NCBI GenBank assembly: GCA_013289765.1 | Contig: JABCZI010000006.1 | Location: 62,001 to 126,000 of the forward strand | Reading direction: 5' to 3' | Length of the DNA: 64,000 nucleotides | DNA from: Acidobacteriota bacterium | GTDB taxonomy: Bacteria > Acidobacteriota > Terriglobia > Terriglobales > Acidobacteriaceae | Shown here: one piece after another, positions 41,498-50,834 of the stretch | Layout of the letters: each line of letters opens with the position of its first letter | How positions within the stretch are numbered: position 1 is the first letter of the stretch | Notes under the pieces: model-generated | What the model was told of the DNA's origin: nothing | The model's database searches: none | What the model saw: only the letters and a program-made list of their open reading frames with translations | Program-made: the position numbers and the translations under genes

Positions 41498-42409
41498 CTA
41501 GTTGTTATTCACGAGGCGCGCCGTGCCCACCAATGTGGTCACAGGCCGCACGCCGGTCTTCAAATCAGTGCCAGTGGTTGCGTTGGCCAGAAGATTGACG
41601 GTGAGCCGAATCGACTTGATGCAACCTGTGTTAGCGAGCCCGCAGGTGAGTATTTGCGTGTTGCCTGCTAGTAGATCTGCGGGCATCGCAATGACGTTGC
41701 CCGACTGGTCATAGGCTTGAAAGACTGGGTAATCCTTAAATGTGCTGACGGCAGCGTAGTAAGCGGTATTGGTTGCTCCCCAGGAAGTGCTGCCTGAGAT
41801 GGGCGCGCCGCCGCCGTATGCATTGGTGCCGGCAGGTTGTCCGCTGTTGACCACATTTTGCAGCTCTTGATAGAACGTGCGCGGACCCTGCCCCCAGGGA
41901 TTGGTGCCACCGACTTTCGGTATTTGGTTACGCTGGAGCGTGCAGGGGCAGTTTAAGGGAGGGTTGTTGCCGTTCGAGTCCACTAACTTATACTCGACGG
42001 AATCTACCGTGCCGTTGCCGTCAACGTCTCCCTCGAAAACGACCAAGGTATTGTCGACATGAACTAAGCCGACCGCCACGGCTGAATTCGTAGCCACTAA
42101 TGGCTGGGTGCCGTCTGCGGGGCAGTTGGCTGCCGCGCCTGTAGTGGCCACCATTTTACAGCTGGGATAGCCGGCCTGATGCAAGTCGCGCTCAAACTCA
42201 TCGATGAATTCACGGCCAGACTGAGTCAGATCCACCTTGACCTGTTCCGACTGGCTGCGCTGGATCACGGTATTGATGCCCTCGAATACGGCGCCCAGCA
42301 CGACCGCAAGAATCGCACACACGATCATAAGTTCAAGCAGGGTAAAGCCCGCTTGCGATGTAGTCGGTTTCTGTCGAGAAAGTTTCATGTTCATATCGGG
42401 TCTGCTCAC
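41498..42409 (-). CDS. PilW-like pseudopilin
   Basis: A class III signal (SQAGFTLLELMIVCAILAVVLGAVFE) gives the Gly-Phe cleavage site and Glu at +5. The rest is a beta-rich pseudopilin domain (VDLTQSGREFIDEFERDLHQAGYPSC, VVFEGDVDGNGTVDSVEY). GTG 42409 shares one base with the PilV stop codon; ATG 42394 is an alternative. Predicted minor pseudopilin of a type IV pilus, processed by PilD at the inner membrane. Confidence 0.85.
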   Translation of the reverse strand: MSRPDMNMKLSRQKPTTSQAGFTLLELMIVCAILAVVLGAVFEGINTVIQRSQSEQVKVDLTQSGREFIDEFERDLHQAGYPSCKMVATTGAAANCPADGTQPLVATNSAVAVGLVHVDNTLVVFEGDVDGNGTVDSVEYKLVDSNGNNPPLNCPCTLQRNQIPKVGGTNPWGQGPRTFYQELQNVVNSGQPAGTNAYGGGAPISGSTSWGATNTAYYAAVSTFKDYPVFQAYDQSGNVIAMPADLLAGNTQILTCGLANTGCIKSIRLTVNLLANATTGTDLKTGVRPVTTLVGTARLVNNN

Positions 42410-43023
42410 TAATCAACGACCGTGTGCAAAGTGGTTGGAATGGAAAAGAGCATTGCAACCTTGCTGCCATTGGACTCAATCTGGCGGGAGGAGACGGTTA
42501 ATTCCGCGAGGCGGGTTACACCGTTTAACTGCAAAATATTCCAGCGAACCTCGTAGACGTCTCCGTTGCAGGTTTGATAGTTCATGGCGTAACCGGGAGT
42601 GGCTGAGGTTGCCAAAGTGGGCGTGGGCTGAGTCCAGTCGATGTCCCCCACATTGCCGGGAAATGGGGCCGTGGCTGCGGTATACGTCGTGGCGCCGGCC
42701 CCTGGAGCGCCAGCACTGGCCAGCGAGGCAATGTGTGTACTCGCAGCGCCATTGCTGCAGTCATTGATGGTGAGGGTGCCGGTTGCCGGATAATTCTGAT
42801 AGGTGGCAAACTGCTCCAGGATCTCCTGGTCGAGAACCACGGCAGCAGTGTCGTTCTTGTTGCGCGCGTCGGATTGGATGGCGGCCAGAATCATGCCCAT
42901 AGCTCCGGTCATTCCAACTGCGAGAATCGCCATGGCGAATAGAAGTTCGAGCATGGTCATGCCGCGCTCACGGATTTTCCGGGAGTTGGCGCTTTCCGAA
43001 AGATGGTTAGGCGAGTTATGCAT
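42409..43023 (-). CDS. PilV-like pseudopilin
   Basis: ATG 43023 has GAGG at seven bases; the in-frame extension upstream is rejected because it overlaps the FimT gene end. The signal ERGMTMLELLFAMAILAVGMTGAM gives Gly/Met cleavage with Glu at +5. A disulfide-type pair (CSNGA..., CNGDVYE) lies in the 204-residue body. It is 8 bp from FimT upstream and shares one base with PilW downstream, so the operon is tightly coupled. Confidence 0.85.
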   Translation of the reverse strand: MHNSPNHLSESANSRKIRERGMTMLELLFAMAILAVGMTGAMGMILAAIQSDARNKNDTAAVVLDQEILEQFATYQNYPATGTLTINDCSNGAASTHIASLASAGAPGAGATTYTAATAPFPGNVGDIDWTQPTPTLATSATPGYAMNYQTCNGDVYEVRWNILQLNGVTRLAELTVSSRQIESNGSKVAMLFSIPTTLHTVVD

Positions 43024-43031
43024 TTTGTTCC

Positions 43032-43640
43032 TCAATCCCGCTGTATCCAGAAGCCGCTCTTGTCGCAGGTCCAAATCTGAATGTGTGCGCTTGGGTTGAC
43101 GACGATCGCAGCCCAGGGAATGTTTCCAACGATTCCGGGTTTCGACACAAACATTACGAAGCCCTGTCCTAGAATCGGGTTGCAGATGCCGGCACCCTGG
43201 ATGCAGGGAAGCCCGCGCGCGCTGAAGCTTGGTGGATCTGCGGCCGGGTCTACTGCGAAATTCAGGCCGGCCAGGAAAGCGGTTTCGTTCGGCGCACCAC
43301 TACCTGCTCCCAGCCATACGTTCACGTTCGGATTGACCGGTAATATCGGGTCCCCAGCCGCGTATGCTGTCCCGGGTTTATCGATGTAATACATTGGCGT
43401 GCCGCCGGTCATCGTTCCGGCCATCACCGATTGGGCGACGTTGGTTCGGACTGCTTGCATGCGAGCTGACTGCAAAAGACCGCTGAGATCGCTCGCCACG
43501 TATCTAAGGCTGATGTCATTGACCGCAGTCATCATTCGGGGCACCGCCAACGCGCCCAAAACAAACATCACTGCGATCACGATGAGGAGCTCGAGCAGCG
43601 TAAAGCCTTGACGCTTTTTCTGTGATGTGGAATTCAGCAT
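43032..43640 (-). CDS. FimT/GspH-like pseudopilin
   Basis: QGFTLLELLIVIAVMFVLGALAVPRMM is the class III signal with cleavage after Gly and Glu at +5. The following block LRYVASDLSGLLQSARMQAVRTN is the diagnostic GspH/FimT helix. It is the first gene of the pseudopilin operon, and such proteins prime pilus assembly. The ATG at 43640 lacks a strong ribosome site (an AGGAG sits about 17 bases upstream), so the start is slightly uncertain. Confidence 0.85.
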   Translation of the reverse strand: MLNSTSQKKRQGFTLLELLIVIAVMFVLGALAVPRMMTAVNDISLRYVASDLSGLLQSARMQAVRTNVAQSVMAGTMTGGTPMYYIDKPGTAYAAGDPILPVNPNVNVWLGAGSGAPNETAFLAGLNFAVDPAADPPSFSARGLPCIQGAGICNPILGQGFVMFVSKPGIVGNIPWAAIVVNPSAHIQIWTCDKSGFWIQRD

Positions 43641-43870
43641 AGCTAAGACTCGAATGCTCCTGATCGGTTCACGGGGATATCCCCACTAGCTGCCATCGTA
43701 GGGGTGGGCTGGTGGCGGGTCAAAGCACGACAGTTCCATGACCGGACATTGGGCTTTTGTAATCATGCAGGTTACGGATGTCACTCCTTGAGAACATTTC
43801 ACTTACAGCTCTTCGAGAGCCAATCGGCGGCATTCCAACATGACTACGGTAACTTGTAGCTGGAACCGTA

Positions 43871-45037
43871 GTGAATCTAGGATCGAAGCCGGGTATGACT
43901 CTCACAACGTTATTGGTGTGCGCGGATGCGGCTGCAGTGGATGTGTTGCGCCGCGTCGTGGAAGAACTCGGCATGAAGTTGGAGTTGTGCTCCGACGTGT
44001 CGCGAGCTGCCGTGAGGCTGGCGCAAGAGCGTTTTGACTTGATCGTGCTGAACTGCAAGACACAAAGAGATGCGATTGGTCTGTTGCTCGGAAGCCGTGC
44101 TTCGCGGCTGAACGACTCTACCTTGGCTGTGGTCGTGGTAGAAGGGCAGGAGAACATCCGGGAACTGTTTTCCCTCGGGGTCAACTTCGTGGTGTACAAG
44201 CCCGTCGCCTACGAAAGCGCCCTGATCAGTCTGCGTGCCGCACAAACCTTGCTTTACCGGGATAAGCGGCGCAAGGCCCGGGCGATGGTGCATACACAGG
44301 CCACGGTCGACTACGCCGGCGGAGAACAGATGAAGGCGACGCTGGTGGATTTGGGAGAAGACGGAATGGCTGTAACCTTCGGCAAGAAGTTGCCGCCAAC
44401 CAGCAAAGTCTATTTTCAGTTTCAGTTGCCGGGCCTGAAATCGACGGTGCGACTTTCCGGCCAGGTGGTGTGGCAGGATTGGAACGGGCGCGCCGGAGTT
44501 CAGTTTGTGGATGTGCCGCAAACTTCGCGGCGCATTATGAGCGAGTGGTTACAGAGTAACATCGAAGACGGCTCCAGCGGCGATACAGTTTCAGAAGTTG
44601 CGGAGAAGGTGGGGTCGATCCTGCACGCGTCCGTGCCGGCCGGGGCGAGCGCCAAGCCGGATGGCAAGGCTCGCGAAAGGGACGCAGTCGCTCGATTGCG
44701 ATCTGAGCCCGACAATCGCCGCGGGCAAGTCCGATACGCGTGCCGTCTGGGCGCGGAGGTATTCCAGGCGGGAAAATCGGTGCGAAACTACTGTCATTTA
44801 AGCGATCTGAGCCCCGGGGGATGCTATTTGGAAATGCCCTTAGCGTTCTCGCAGGGCTCGGCAATTGAGATCACAGTGCGGACGCACGAGATGAAGTTGC
44901 GGGTAAGCGGTGAAGTGAAGACATCGCATCCCGGCTATGGGATGGGGATTTCGTTCAAACTGAACACCAAGGAAGAACGCCAAGGCGTACAACAGTTGAT
45001 CGACTTCGTGGCCGCCGCCGCGCCCAGTAACGAATAA
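43871..45037 (+). CDS. Pseudo-receiver plus two PilZ domains, c-di-GMP effector candidate
   Basis: Residues about 8-125 are REC-like: TTLLVCADAAAVDVLR, FDLIVLNCKTQ and a retained Lys in VVYKPVA. The phosphoacceptor position is Asn (VLNC), so it is a pseudo-receiver. Residues about 138-225 are a first PilZ domain with RRKAR and a weak DLGEDG. Residues about 285-385 are a second PilZ with the full RRGQVRYACR and DLSPGGCY motif, so this one should bind c-di-GMP. GTG 43871 or ATG 43895 may be the start. The gene is divergent from the pseudopilin operon, so pilus or surface regulation is plausible but inferred. Confidence 0.85.
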   Translation: MNLGSKPGMTLTTLLVCADAAAVDVLRRVVEELGMKLELCSDVSRAAVRLAQERFDLIVLNCKTQRDAIGLLLGSRASRLNDSTLAVVVVEGQENIRELFSLGVNFVVYKPVAYESALISLRAAQTLLYRDKRRKARAMVHTQATVDYAGGEQMKATLVDLGEDGMAVTFGKKLPPTSKVYFQFQLPGLKSTVRLSGQVVWQDWNGRAGVQFVDVPQTSRRIMSEWLQSNIEDGSSGDTVSEVAEKVGSILHASVPAGASAKPDGKARERDAVARLRSEPDNRRGQVRYACRLGAEVFQAGKSVRNYCHLSDLSPGGCYLEMPLAFSQGSAIEITVRTHEMKLRVSGEVKTSHPGYGMGISFKLNTKEERQGVQQLIDFVAAAAPSNE

Positions 45038-45059
45038 CTCCCCACATTGGCGGCCGGTA

Positions 45060-46016
45060 CTACTTCGCTGCGGCTTCCTGCGCCACGGCCTTCCGGAAAT
45101 AATCCAACGACATTTGCAGGCCCTCTTCGAGTTGAATCTTCGGCTCCCAACCCAGTAGTTGTCTGGCTTTCGTGATATCCGGACGGCGCTGCTTGGGATC
45201 ATCCTGCGGCAGCGGTTCGTAGCTGATCTTGCTTTTCGATCCCGTCACTTTTATTACATGCTGGGCGCATTCGAGAATGGTGAATTCATTCGGATTCCCG
45301 ATGTTTACCGGTAAATGTTCCGATGACTTCGCTAAACGAATGAAGCCGTCGATTTCGTCGCTGACGTAGCAGAAGCTTCGAGTCTGGCTGCCATCGCCAT
45401 AGACCGTCAGATCCTGGTTGCGCAGGGCCTGCTTCATGAAGTTAGGGACAACGCGTCCATCGTTGAGTTGCATGCGTGGCCCATAGGTGTTGAAGATGCG
45501 AACGATGCGGGTGTCCACTTTGTGGTAGCGGTGATAAGCCATGGTCACGGCTTCAGTGAACCTCTTGGCTTCGTCGTAGACTGAGCGCGGTCCGATGGAA
45601 TTTACATTGCCCCAGTAGGTTTCTTTCTGGGGATGCTCGAGCGGATCGCCGTAGCACTCCGAGGTGGATGAGACCAGATACTTTGCGCCGTATTTGTGGG
45701 CGACATCGAGAGCGTGAAAAGTTCCCAGCGACCCAACCTTGAGGGTGGGGATGCCGTGGATGGTGTAATCGACAGGACTGGCGGGGCTGGCGAAGTGAAA
45801 TACAAAGTCCACCTTGCCCACGTCGAAGGGCTCACAGATATCTTTCTCAACGAAGTCGAAGCGAGAATCGTTTTTCAGGTGTTCGAGATTATGGCGGCGG
45901 CCGGTGAGCAAGTTGTCGACGACGACTACGTTCCAGCCCTCGCCGAGCAGGGCATCACAGAGATGAGAGCCGAGAAAACCGGCGCCGCCGGTCACCAGCG
46001 CGCGTTGTGAGCTCAT
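45060..46016 (-). CDS. UDP-glucuronate decarboxylase (UDP-xylose synthase)
   Basis: An SDR of the extended type: the N-terminal [19 protein letters not shown] binds NAD, and [11 protein letters not shown] carries the catalytic Ser/Thr. [15 protein letters not shown] holds YxxxK and is the hallmark of UXS over Gal[11 protein letters not shown] and [14 protein letters not shown] complete the signature. It converts UDP-glucuronate to UDP-xylose in the cytoplasm. The upstream gene makes UDP-glucuronate, and ATG overlaps its stop as ATGA (46013-46016). Together they supply xylose for surface glycans. Confidence 0.93.
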   Translation of the reverse strand: MSSQRALVTGGAGFLGSHLCDALLGEGWNVVVVDNLLTGRRHNLEHLKNDSRFDFVEKDICEPFDVGKVDFVFHFASPASPVDYTIHGIPTLKVGSLGTFHALDVAHKYGAKYLVSSTSECYGDPLEHPQKETYWGNVNSIGPRSVYDEAKRFTEAVTMAYHRYHKVDTRIVRIFNTYGPRMQLNDGRVVPNFMKQALRNQDLTVYGDGSQTRSFCYVSDEIDGFIRLAKSSEHLPVNIGNPNEFTILECAQHVIKVTGSKSKISYEPLPQDDPKQRRPDITKARQLLGWEPKIQLEEGLQMSLDYFRKAVAQEAAAK

Positions 46017-47419
46017 GCTTTCTTAGCGCCGTTTCGCAATGCCGCGGGAACGCCATCGGGATGCGAGGCAGCGCGTCCCACGCTGTAGTAGGTGAAGCCG
46101 TGCGCCGCCATCACGTCGGGATCGTAGAGGTTGCGCCCATCGATCACGATGGGATACTTGAGTTCCCGGTTGAGGCGGTCGAGGTCGAGGTTCGCGAATT
46201 CCTCCCATTCGGTGAGGATGAGCAGTGCGTCGGCGCCGCTGGCCGCTTCGTAGGCTGAGTTGGCAAACTTAAGATTGGAGCTGATGGCTTCCTGCGTGCG
46301 TTCCATGGCAGCGGGATCGAAGGCTGTGATCTTGCAGCCTTCCTGCAAAAGGGCTTGCACCAGGAAAAGCGCGGGCGATTCACGAATGTCATCGGTGCCG
46401 CCTTTAAAAGCGAGGCCGAGGACTCCAAGGTGTTTGCCGCGAAGCGTCCACAGTGCACTGCGCACTTTGCGCAGAAAGCGGTCGCGCTGATCTTCGTTGA
46501 TGCGCATGACTTCATCGAGCAGACGGAAATCATAGCCACACTCGCGCGCGACTGCGCGAAACGCAAGTACGTCCTTGGGAAAGCAGGAGCCACCATAGCC
46601 GATTCCAGGATTCAAGAATCGCGGGCCAATGCGAGTGTCGGTGCCGATGCCGTGGCAGACTTGGTTGACGTTAGCTCCGACGGATTCGCAAACGGAAGCG
46701 ACCGCGTTGATGAAAGAAATCTTCATGGCGAGAAATGCGTTGGAAGCGTGCTTGATCAATTCCGCGCTCTTGGTGCTGGTCACGATGATAGGAGCTGGGA
46801 TCGAGGCGCGATCCGGCTGGGGAATCGCATCGGTGCGTTCGTAGTAGCTGCCGCTGGTGAGGGGCGCGTAGACTTCGCGGAGAACGTCGGCGGCGCGCTG
46901 CGTATCGCACCCAACAACGATGCGGTCCGGAAAAAGAAAATCGGTGACGGCGGTGCCTTCGCGCAGGAATTCGGGATTCGAAGCCACGTCGAAGGCGTTT
47001 GGGTCGGCTCCATTGCGCAAGATAATCTTGCGAACCCATTCGCTGGTATAAACCGGAACCGTGCTCTTCTCGACGATTACCTTATATTCGTCGATGGCGC
47101 CGGTAATTTCCCGGGCGACAGATTCAACATAGGAGAGGTCAGCATCGCCGCGGTCCGTAGGGGGCGTGCCTACGGCCACAAAAATTACCGAACTGGCGCG
47201 CACCGCCTCCTGAAGATCATTCGAGAACTGCAAACGGTGCCCGCGGTGGCGGCCTAATAATTCCGGCAGGAATTTTTCGTGGATAGGAACGTCGCCGTTC
47301 TTCAGTGCGGCGAGCTTGCGTTCGTCATTGTCGACAAGAATTACGTCGTGACCAAGGTCGGCGAAGCAGGCGCCTGCCACCAATCCGACATATCCGGAAC
47401 CAACTACAGCGATCCGCAT
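46013..47419 (-). CDS. ugd: UDP-glucose 6-dehydrogenase
   Basis: GGGAG lies seven bases before ATG 47419; in-frame sequence farther upstream is rejected as it has no ribosome site. [20 protein letters not shown] is the NAD-binding start, EKSTVPV and EFLREGTAV follow, and [12 protein letters not shown] holds the catalytic Cys. The late blocks [16 protein letters not shown] and [11 protein letters not shown] are also typical. The 468-residue length fits. It oxidises UDP-glucose to UDP-glucuronate, which the overlapping downstream gene decarboxylates. Confidence 0.95.
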   Translation of the reverse strand: MRIAVVGSGYVGLVAGACFADLGHDVILVDNDERKLAALKNGDVPIHEKFLPELLGRHRGHRLQFSNDLQEAVRASSVIFVAVGTPPTDRGDADLSYVESVAREITGAIDEYKVIVEKSTVPVYTSEWVRKIILRNGADPNAFDVASNPEFLREGTAVTDFLFPDRIVVGCDTQRAADVLREVYAPLTSGSYYERTDAIPQPDRASIPAPIIVTSTKSAELIKHASNAFLAMKISFINAVASVCESVGANVNQVCHGIGTDTRIGPRFLNPGIGYGGSCFPKDVLAFRAVARECGYDFRLLDEVMRINEDQRDRFLRKVRSALWTLRGKHLGVLGLAFKGGTDDIRESPALFLVQALLQEGCKITAFDPAAMERTQEAISSNLKFANSAYEAASGADALLILTEWEEFANLDLDRLNRELKYPIVIDGRNLYDPDVMAAHGFTYYSVGRAASHPDGVPAALRNGAKKA

Positions 47420-47813
47420 GTTAAGACTCCCTGGATTAAGTGATCTCGAAACGGTTCTATTGTTAGCTGTTTCCAAAAAGCCAAGGGAGGAGTCAACAGA
47501 AACCAACTTGGAGAACGGAATAACCCGGTCCAAGATTGAACTAATTCTAACATTGTTCTCCGCGGAGAATAAGGAAACAAAAGACTCTAAAATTCCTTTC
47601 TCCTCCATCGTTGCTGTTTCGGGAGTTTCGAAAGATCTGAGCAGGCTTGAGGTGCCGGGACCCCGCGACCCCTTATCCAGAGCCTTCGCACGCCTGTTTA
47701 TTTTTATCATTCGTGCGGTTCAGCTCAGGATGAGATTCAAGCGGGACAGGGAAGCGGGGAATCGTTATTGACAACCCTCGGTTTTGAGGAGAAACTCCGC
47801 TACATAAGCAGTT
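47420..47813. other. Divergent intergenic region with a perfect palindrome
   Basis: No gene is supported in 394 bp between ugd (minus) and the GAF-TonB gene (plus). TTCTCCGCGGAGAA at 47556-47569 is a perfect 14-bp palindrome, a candidate operator for a dimeric regulator. Confidence 0.4.
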
Positions 47814-49328
47814 ATGGCGCACCGCTCCATGTTCGATCCCGATCCCGTGAATCCCCATGTGCCTAAAGGCCAGGGGCGCGTCGAGAATGGCGCACTTCCT
47901 CCTGAAATGAGTATGCGGTCCGGTTTCGACGTCACGGAACTGGCGGCGAGGTTTAGCGCGCATGGAGGTGGCCGAGTCACTCCGGAAGTCTCCACGGACC
48001 TGGCCCTGGAGATTGTGCTGAATGGGATCGTGGAACAAGCCTGTCTCGCTACTCCTGCGACGGGCGCCGCGATTGTGCTGCGGCGGGCTGGCGAGTGGGT
48101 TTGCCGGGCCAGCGCCGGCGGCAGCGCTCCGAGCCTGGGCGCGCGGCTGAATACTGAAGCAGGACTGTCAGGTGCGTGCATAAGGACTTGGCAAATGCAG
48201 CGCTGCGACGATGCCCAGTCTGATCCGCGAGCCGATATTGAAGCGAGTCGCGACCTCGGTGTGCGTTCGGTAATGATTTTGCCGCTGCTGCAAAACAATG
48301 AATTGGTAGGCCTGTTCGAAGTCTTTTCTCCGAGCGCTTCAGTCTTCGGTGAGCGCGACGAACGGACATTGGACGCGTTATCGCGACTAGCGCTCGCGAA
48401 TCTTCAAAGGGCGTCTGAACCTCCAGCACTCGCGGGCAAAGAGAATGCCCTCGCGACGGACCGAGCCGCGGGGAACTATACCGGCCGCAACGAGCAGCCC
48501 AGTTCCAGCTCCGAATATTCAAGCGGCGCAATAGTCCCGCCCACGGTGAACGAAAACTTTTCTGCCCGAAGTATTAACGTCCTAACGTGGTTTATGGGAT
48601 CGTTAGTTTTTGCGGCCGCCGGGTTGTTGGTTGTGATGGTCAGCGGGCGACTGGGCGCGGGAACATTCGCCGCCCGGGCGCATGAGAGCTCGACTGTTTC
48701 TGCTCCCTTATCCCGAGCAAGGAATCAGGCCATAGGGGCTGGGAACAGCCCTGAAGAAGCGGCAGGCACTACTGCAAAGCGAGCGAAGGCCGACGAGACC
48801 TCAAGGGCGCGGCCTTCGGAATTCACCGGAGCGGCTCCCGCTTCCGGTGACGCTCGCGCGCGGGGACAATCGCCGCCGGCAGGCAGCCTGCTGGTTTATC
48901 AGGATGGAAAAGAAATTTTTCGTTTGCCGCCTGCCGCAGAAAACAATGTCGCGGGGAATCAGGCGCAGCCAAATCAGAGCCCGGCCACGGGTGAGATCGG
49001 TGCAGGGAGGCAATCGGGACCGGGGATCGAGGCAGCAGCAATCTATGAAATATCTCCCGAGGTGGCCGAAGGTAGCCTTCTTCGCCGGGTTGAACCGGAT
49101 TATCCTGAGCAAGCCCGGCAGCAGCAGATTCAAGGGCCAGTGGTACTGGATGTGCGTGCTGGCCGCGATGGCTCGATCCAGGAAATTAAATTGCTCAGCG
49201 GTCAGCCTCTGTTGGCCGATGCCGCCATGGCCGCAGTGAAACAATGGCGATTCAGGCCGCTCAAGATCAAGGGACAGCCGGTCGAGATGGAAACGAAAGT
49301 CACCTTGAATTTCAAACTGCCACAGTGA
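47814..49328 (+). CDS. GAF domain - membrane helix - TonB C-terminal domain fusion
   Basis: Residues about 55-210 are a GAF domain (LEIVLNGIVEQACLATPATGAAIVLRR; AGLSGACIRTWQMQRCDDA; SVMILPLLQNNELVGLFEVFS). A single membrane helix follows (about 253-276: VLTWFMGSLVFAAAGLLVVMVSG), then a long Pro/Ala/Glu linker and a TonB C-terminal domain (about 420-504: LLRRVEPDYPEQARQQQIQG, VVLDVRAGRDGSIQEI, AAVKQWRFRPLKIKGQPVE). This puts a cytoplasmic sensor fold next to a periplasmic TonB-like domain, an unusual arrangement. It could couple a small-molecule signal to outer membrane transport. No ExbB/ExbD are adjacent. Confidence 0.85.
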   Translation: MAHRSMFDPDPVNPHVPKGQGRVENGALPPEMSMRSGFDVTELAARFSAHGGGRVTPEVSTDLALEIVLNGIVEQACLATPATGAAIVLRRAGEWVCRASAGGSAPSLGARLNTEAGLSGACIRTWQMQRCDDAQSDPRADIEASRDLGVRSVMILPLLQNNELVGLFEVFSPSASVFGERDERTLDALSRLALANLQRASEPPALAGKENALATDRAAGNYTGRNEQPSSSSEYSSGAIVPPTVNENFSARSINVLTWFMGSLVFAAAGLLVVMVSGRLGAGTFAARAHESSTVSAPLSRARNQAIGAGNSPEEAAGTTAKRAKADETSRARPSEFTGAAPASGDARARGQSPPAGSLLVYQDGKEIFRLPPAAENNVAGNQAQPNQSPATGEIGAGRQSGPGIEAAAIYEISPEVAEGSLLRRVEPDYPEQARQQQIQGPVVLDVRAGRDGSIQEIKLLSGQPLLADAAMAAVKQWRFRPLKIKGQPVEMETKVTLNFKLPQ

Positions 49329-49369
49329 CGTTGTTGTTCAATAAAAATCTTGTTGCGCTGAGGATGACG

Positions 49370-50173
49370 TTAGGTGGCAGTTTTGCGAATCAACATCGAA
49401 TCTTTGGTGACCAGTTGCGGGGAATTGTGCACTGAACGCGCAAGCCGGCGTGAGGAAGGAATCGGCGATGCCTGTGACGCGCTTCCGTTGCGGAACGCGT
49501 AAAGCACCACTTCGACCCGGCTGGAAACGCCAAGCTTGTCGAAAATCCGGAACAGATAGTTCTTGACGGTGTGCTCGGTCAAGGTCAGGCGTTGAGCGAT
49601 CTCACGATTCGAAAGCCCTTCTGCAACGCAGCGCACGACGTCGGTTTCACGTGCTGAAAGCAGACCGCCATTTAAATTCAAGCCACTCGGAAACGAAGGC
49701 TGAGCTAAAGCTTCGAGAAGGAAGTGCAATTCGGAACTACTCGCCCAAACCTGTCCGTTGGCGACACACTGGATACATTTTGCCAGCAGCCGGAAGGGCT
49801 CGGTGCGACAAAAAACACCGGCTGCGCCCGCCCGAAAAGCTTCGGTCACCTTATTGCGCTCCGATGAATCGAGCAGGACGATGACGCGCGTCGCGGGCGA
49901 CTGCAGGCGAACTTCGCGAACCAGATCGAAATTTCCGGACTGATCGAGTTGAGCACTGATTACGGCTATTTCCGGTTTCTTCGCCTTCACCAACGCAAGA
50001 ATGGCGGAAGTGGTGGAGGGTGACTCCATCATCTCAAATTGAGCATCCCGGCCCAAAGCCTCGACCAGCAACTGCGTGGTCATGGAAGTGCTATCGGCCG
50101 CCAGAACGCGCATGCGCGTTTGATTGGAAAGAGGTGTAAGTTGACCCATAGATGACACTCGTGAGCTTTTCAA
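49370..50173 (-). CDS. LuxR-family regulator with a degenerate receiver domain
   Basis: Residues about 20-145 are REC-like (RMRVLAADSTSMTTQLL, EIAVISAQLDQSG, VIVLLDSSERNKVTEAFRAGAAG) and residues about 185-245 are a LuxR helix-turn-helix (LSARETDVVRCVAEGLSNREIAQRLTLTEHTVKNYLFRIFDKLGV). The Asp normally phosphorylated at the end of strand 3 is Ser (VIS) and the conserved Lys is Arg (FCRTEP). It therefore probably works without phosphorylation. It is convergent with the GAF-TonB gene and lies upstream, divergently, of the EPS locus, so EPS control is a reasonable guess. Confidence 0.88.
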   Translation of the reverse strand: MKSSRVSSMGQLTPLSNQTRMRVLAADSTSMTTQLLVEALGRDAQFEMMESPSTTSAILALVKAKKPEIAVISAQLDQSGNFDLVREVRLQSPATRVIVLLDSSERNKVTEAFRAGAAGVFCRTEPFRLLAKCIQCVANGQVWASSSELHFLLEALAQPSFPSGLNLNGGLLSARETDVVRCVAEGLSNREIAQRLTLTEHTVKNYLFRIFDKLGVSSRVEVVLYAFRNGSASQASPIPSSRRLARSVHNSPQLVTKDSMLIRKTAT

Positions 50174-50834
50174 TTTCCTTCAGCCTTTCAGTGAAAGAAC
50201 GTTGAGGGTTAATCGTGATCGAAGAGATGCTGCCCTTGAGACGCGACTGACAGCAATTTGGGCATTTGGATTTCGTTGCCTGTACCGGTACTGATTGGAG
50301 AACGATAGGGGACATTCGACTCCGAGTAAATAGCACCAATGGGGGATACGAACTTGGTGGGCCACCGGAGCAGAAAGCGCGCGGGACGGCCCGCTCCGAG
50401 GTTTAGCTTGGCGATGCGGTGTGGTGGTATGCTCCTGCAACTCCCAGACTGGCGATGATAGAAGATAAAGTTCCTATTTCTTGTTCCGTGAGCTGTATTT
50501 CATGGGACGGGGATAGCGAAAAAGGCCCTCTGTAGGGGGTATGCTCCGGTAACTGATTGTGTTTTCATGAGTTGTCCAAAGTACTTTAGCGCACAGATGA
50601 AAAATCACAGAGTCTTCTTTCTCTCTACTTTTCACCTCTTGCACGATTTTGCACCTGTGGCTAGAATCGGGACAAGATTTGAGGGATTTTGGATCCCGAT
50701 TTGTAGTCTTCAGATACGTAAGTCCCCCCCCCAACTAACGTTGCCAAATCGCGCGACCGGCGTGCTGCCAGACGCCGGGGTCCGAAGTCGTTTCTTCAGG
50801 GAGTCGCTGAATACGTGACTCAAAGGGCGAAGCT
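50174..50834. other. Regulatory region of the EPS locus
   Basis: No gene is supported here. It contains a 20-bp near-perfect direct repeat (50423-50442 and 50535-50554, 17 of 20 identical, sharing GGTATGCTCC) and a run of nine C at 50724-50732, about 100 bp before the NusG-like start. A homopolymer of this length can slip, so it may be a phase-variation switch. Confidence 0.45.
50423..50554 (+). repeat. Pair of 20-bp direct repeats upstream of the EPS genes
   Basis: Copies at 50423-50442 and 50535-50554, start to start 112 bp, share GGTATGCTCC followed by a G, one variable base and AACT. They could be operators for a regulator such as the LuxR-type protein encoded divergently. Confidence 0.5.

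Noticed and set aside
46355-47257. 300-codon plus-strand open frame over ugd
   Set aside because: Antisense to a fully conserved UDP-glucose dehydrogenase; composition is a codon-bias shadow.
47418-47771. Small plus-strand gene upstream of the GAF-TonB gene
   Set aside because: No ribosome site or domain, overlaps the ugd start region, and encodes no recognisable protein.
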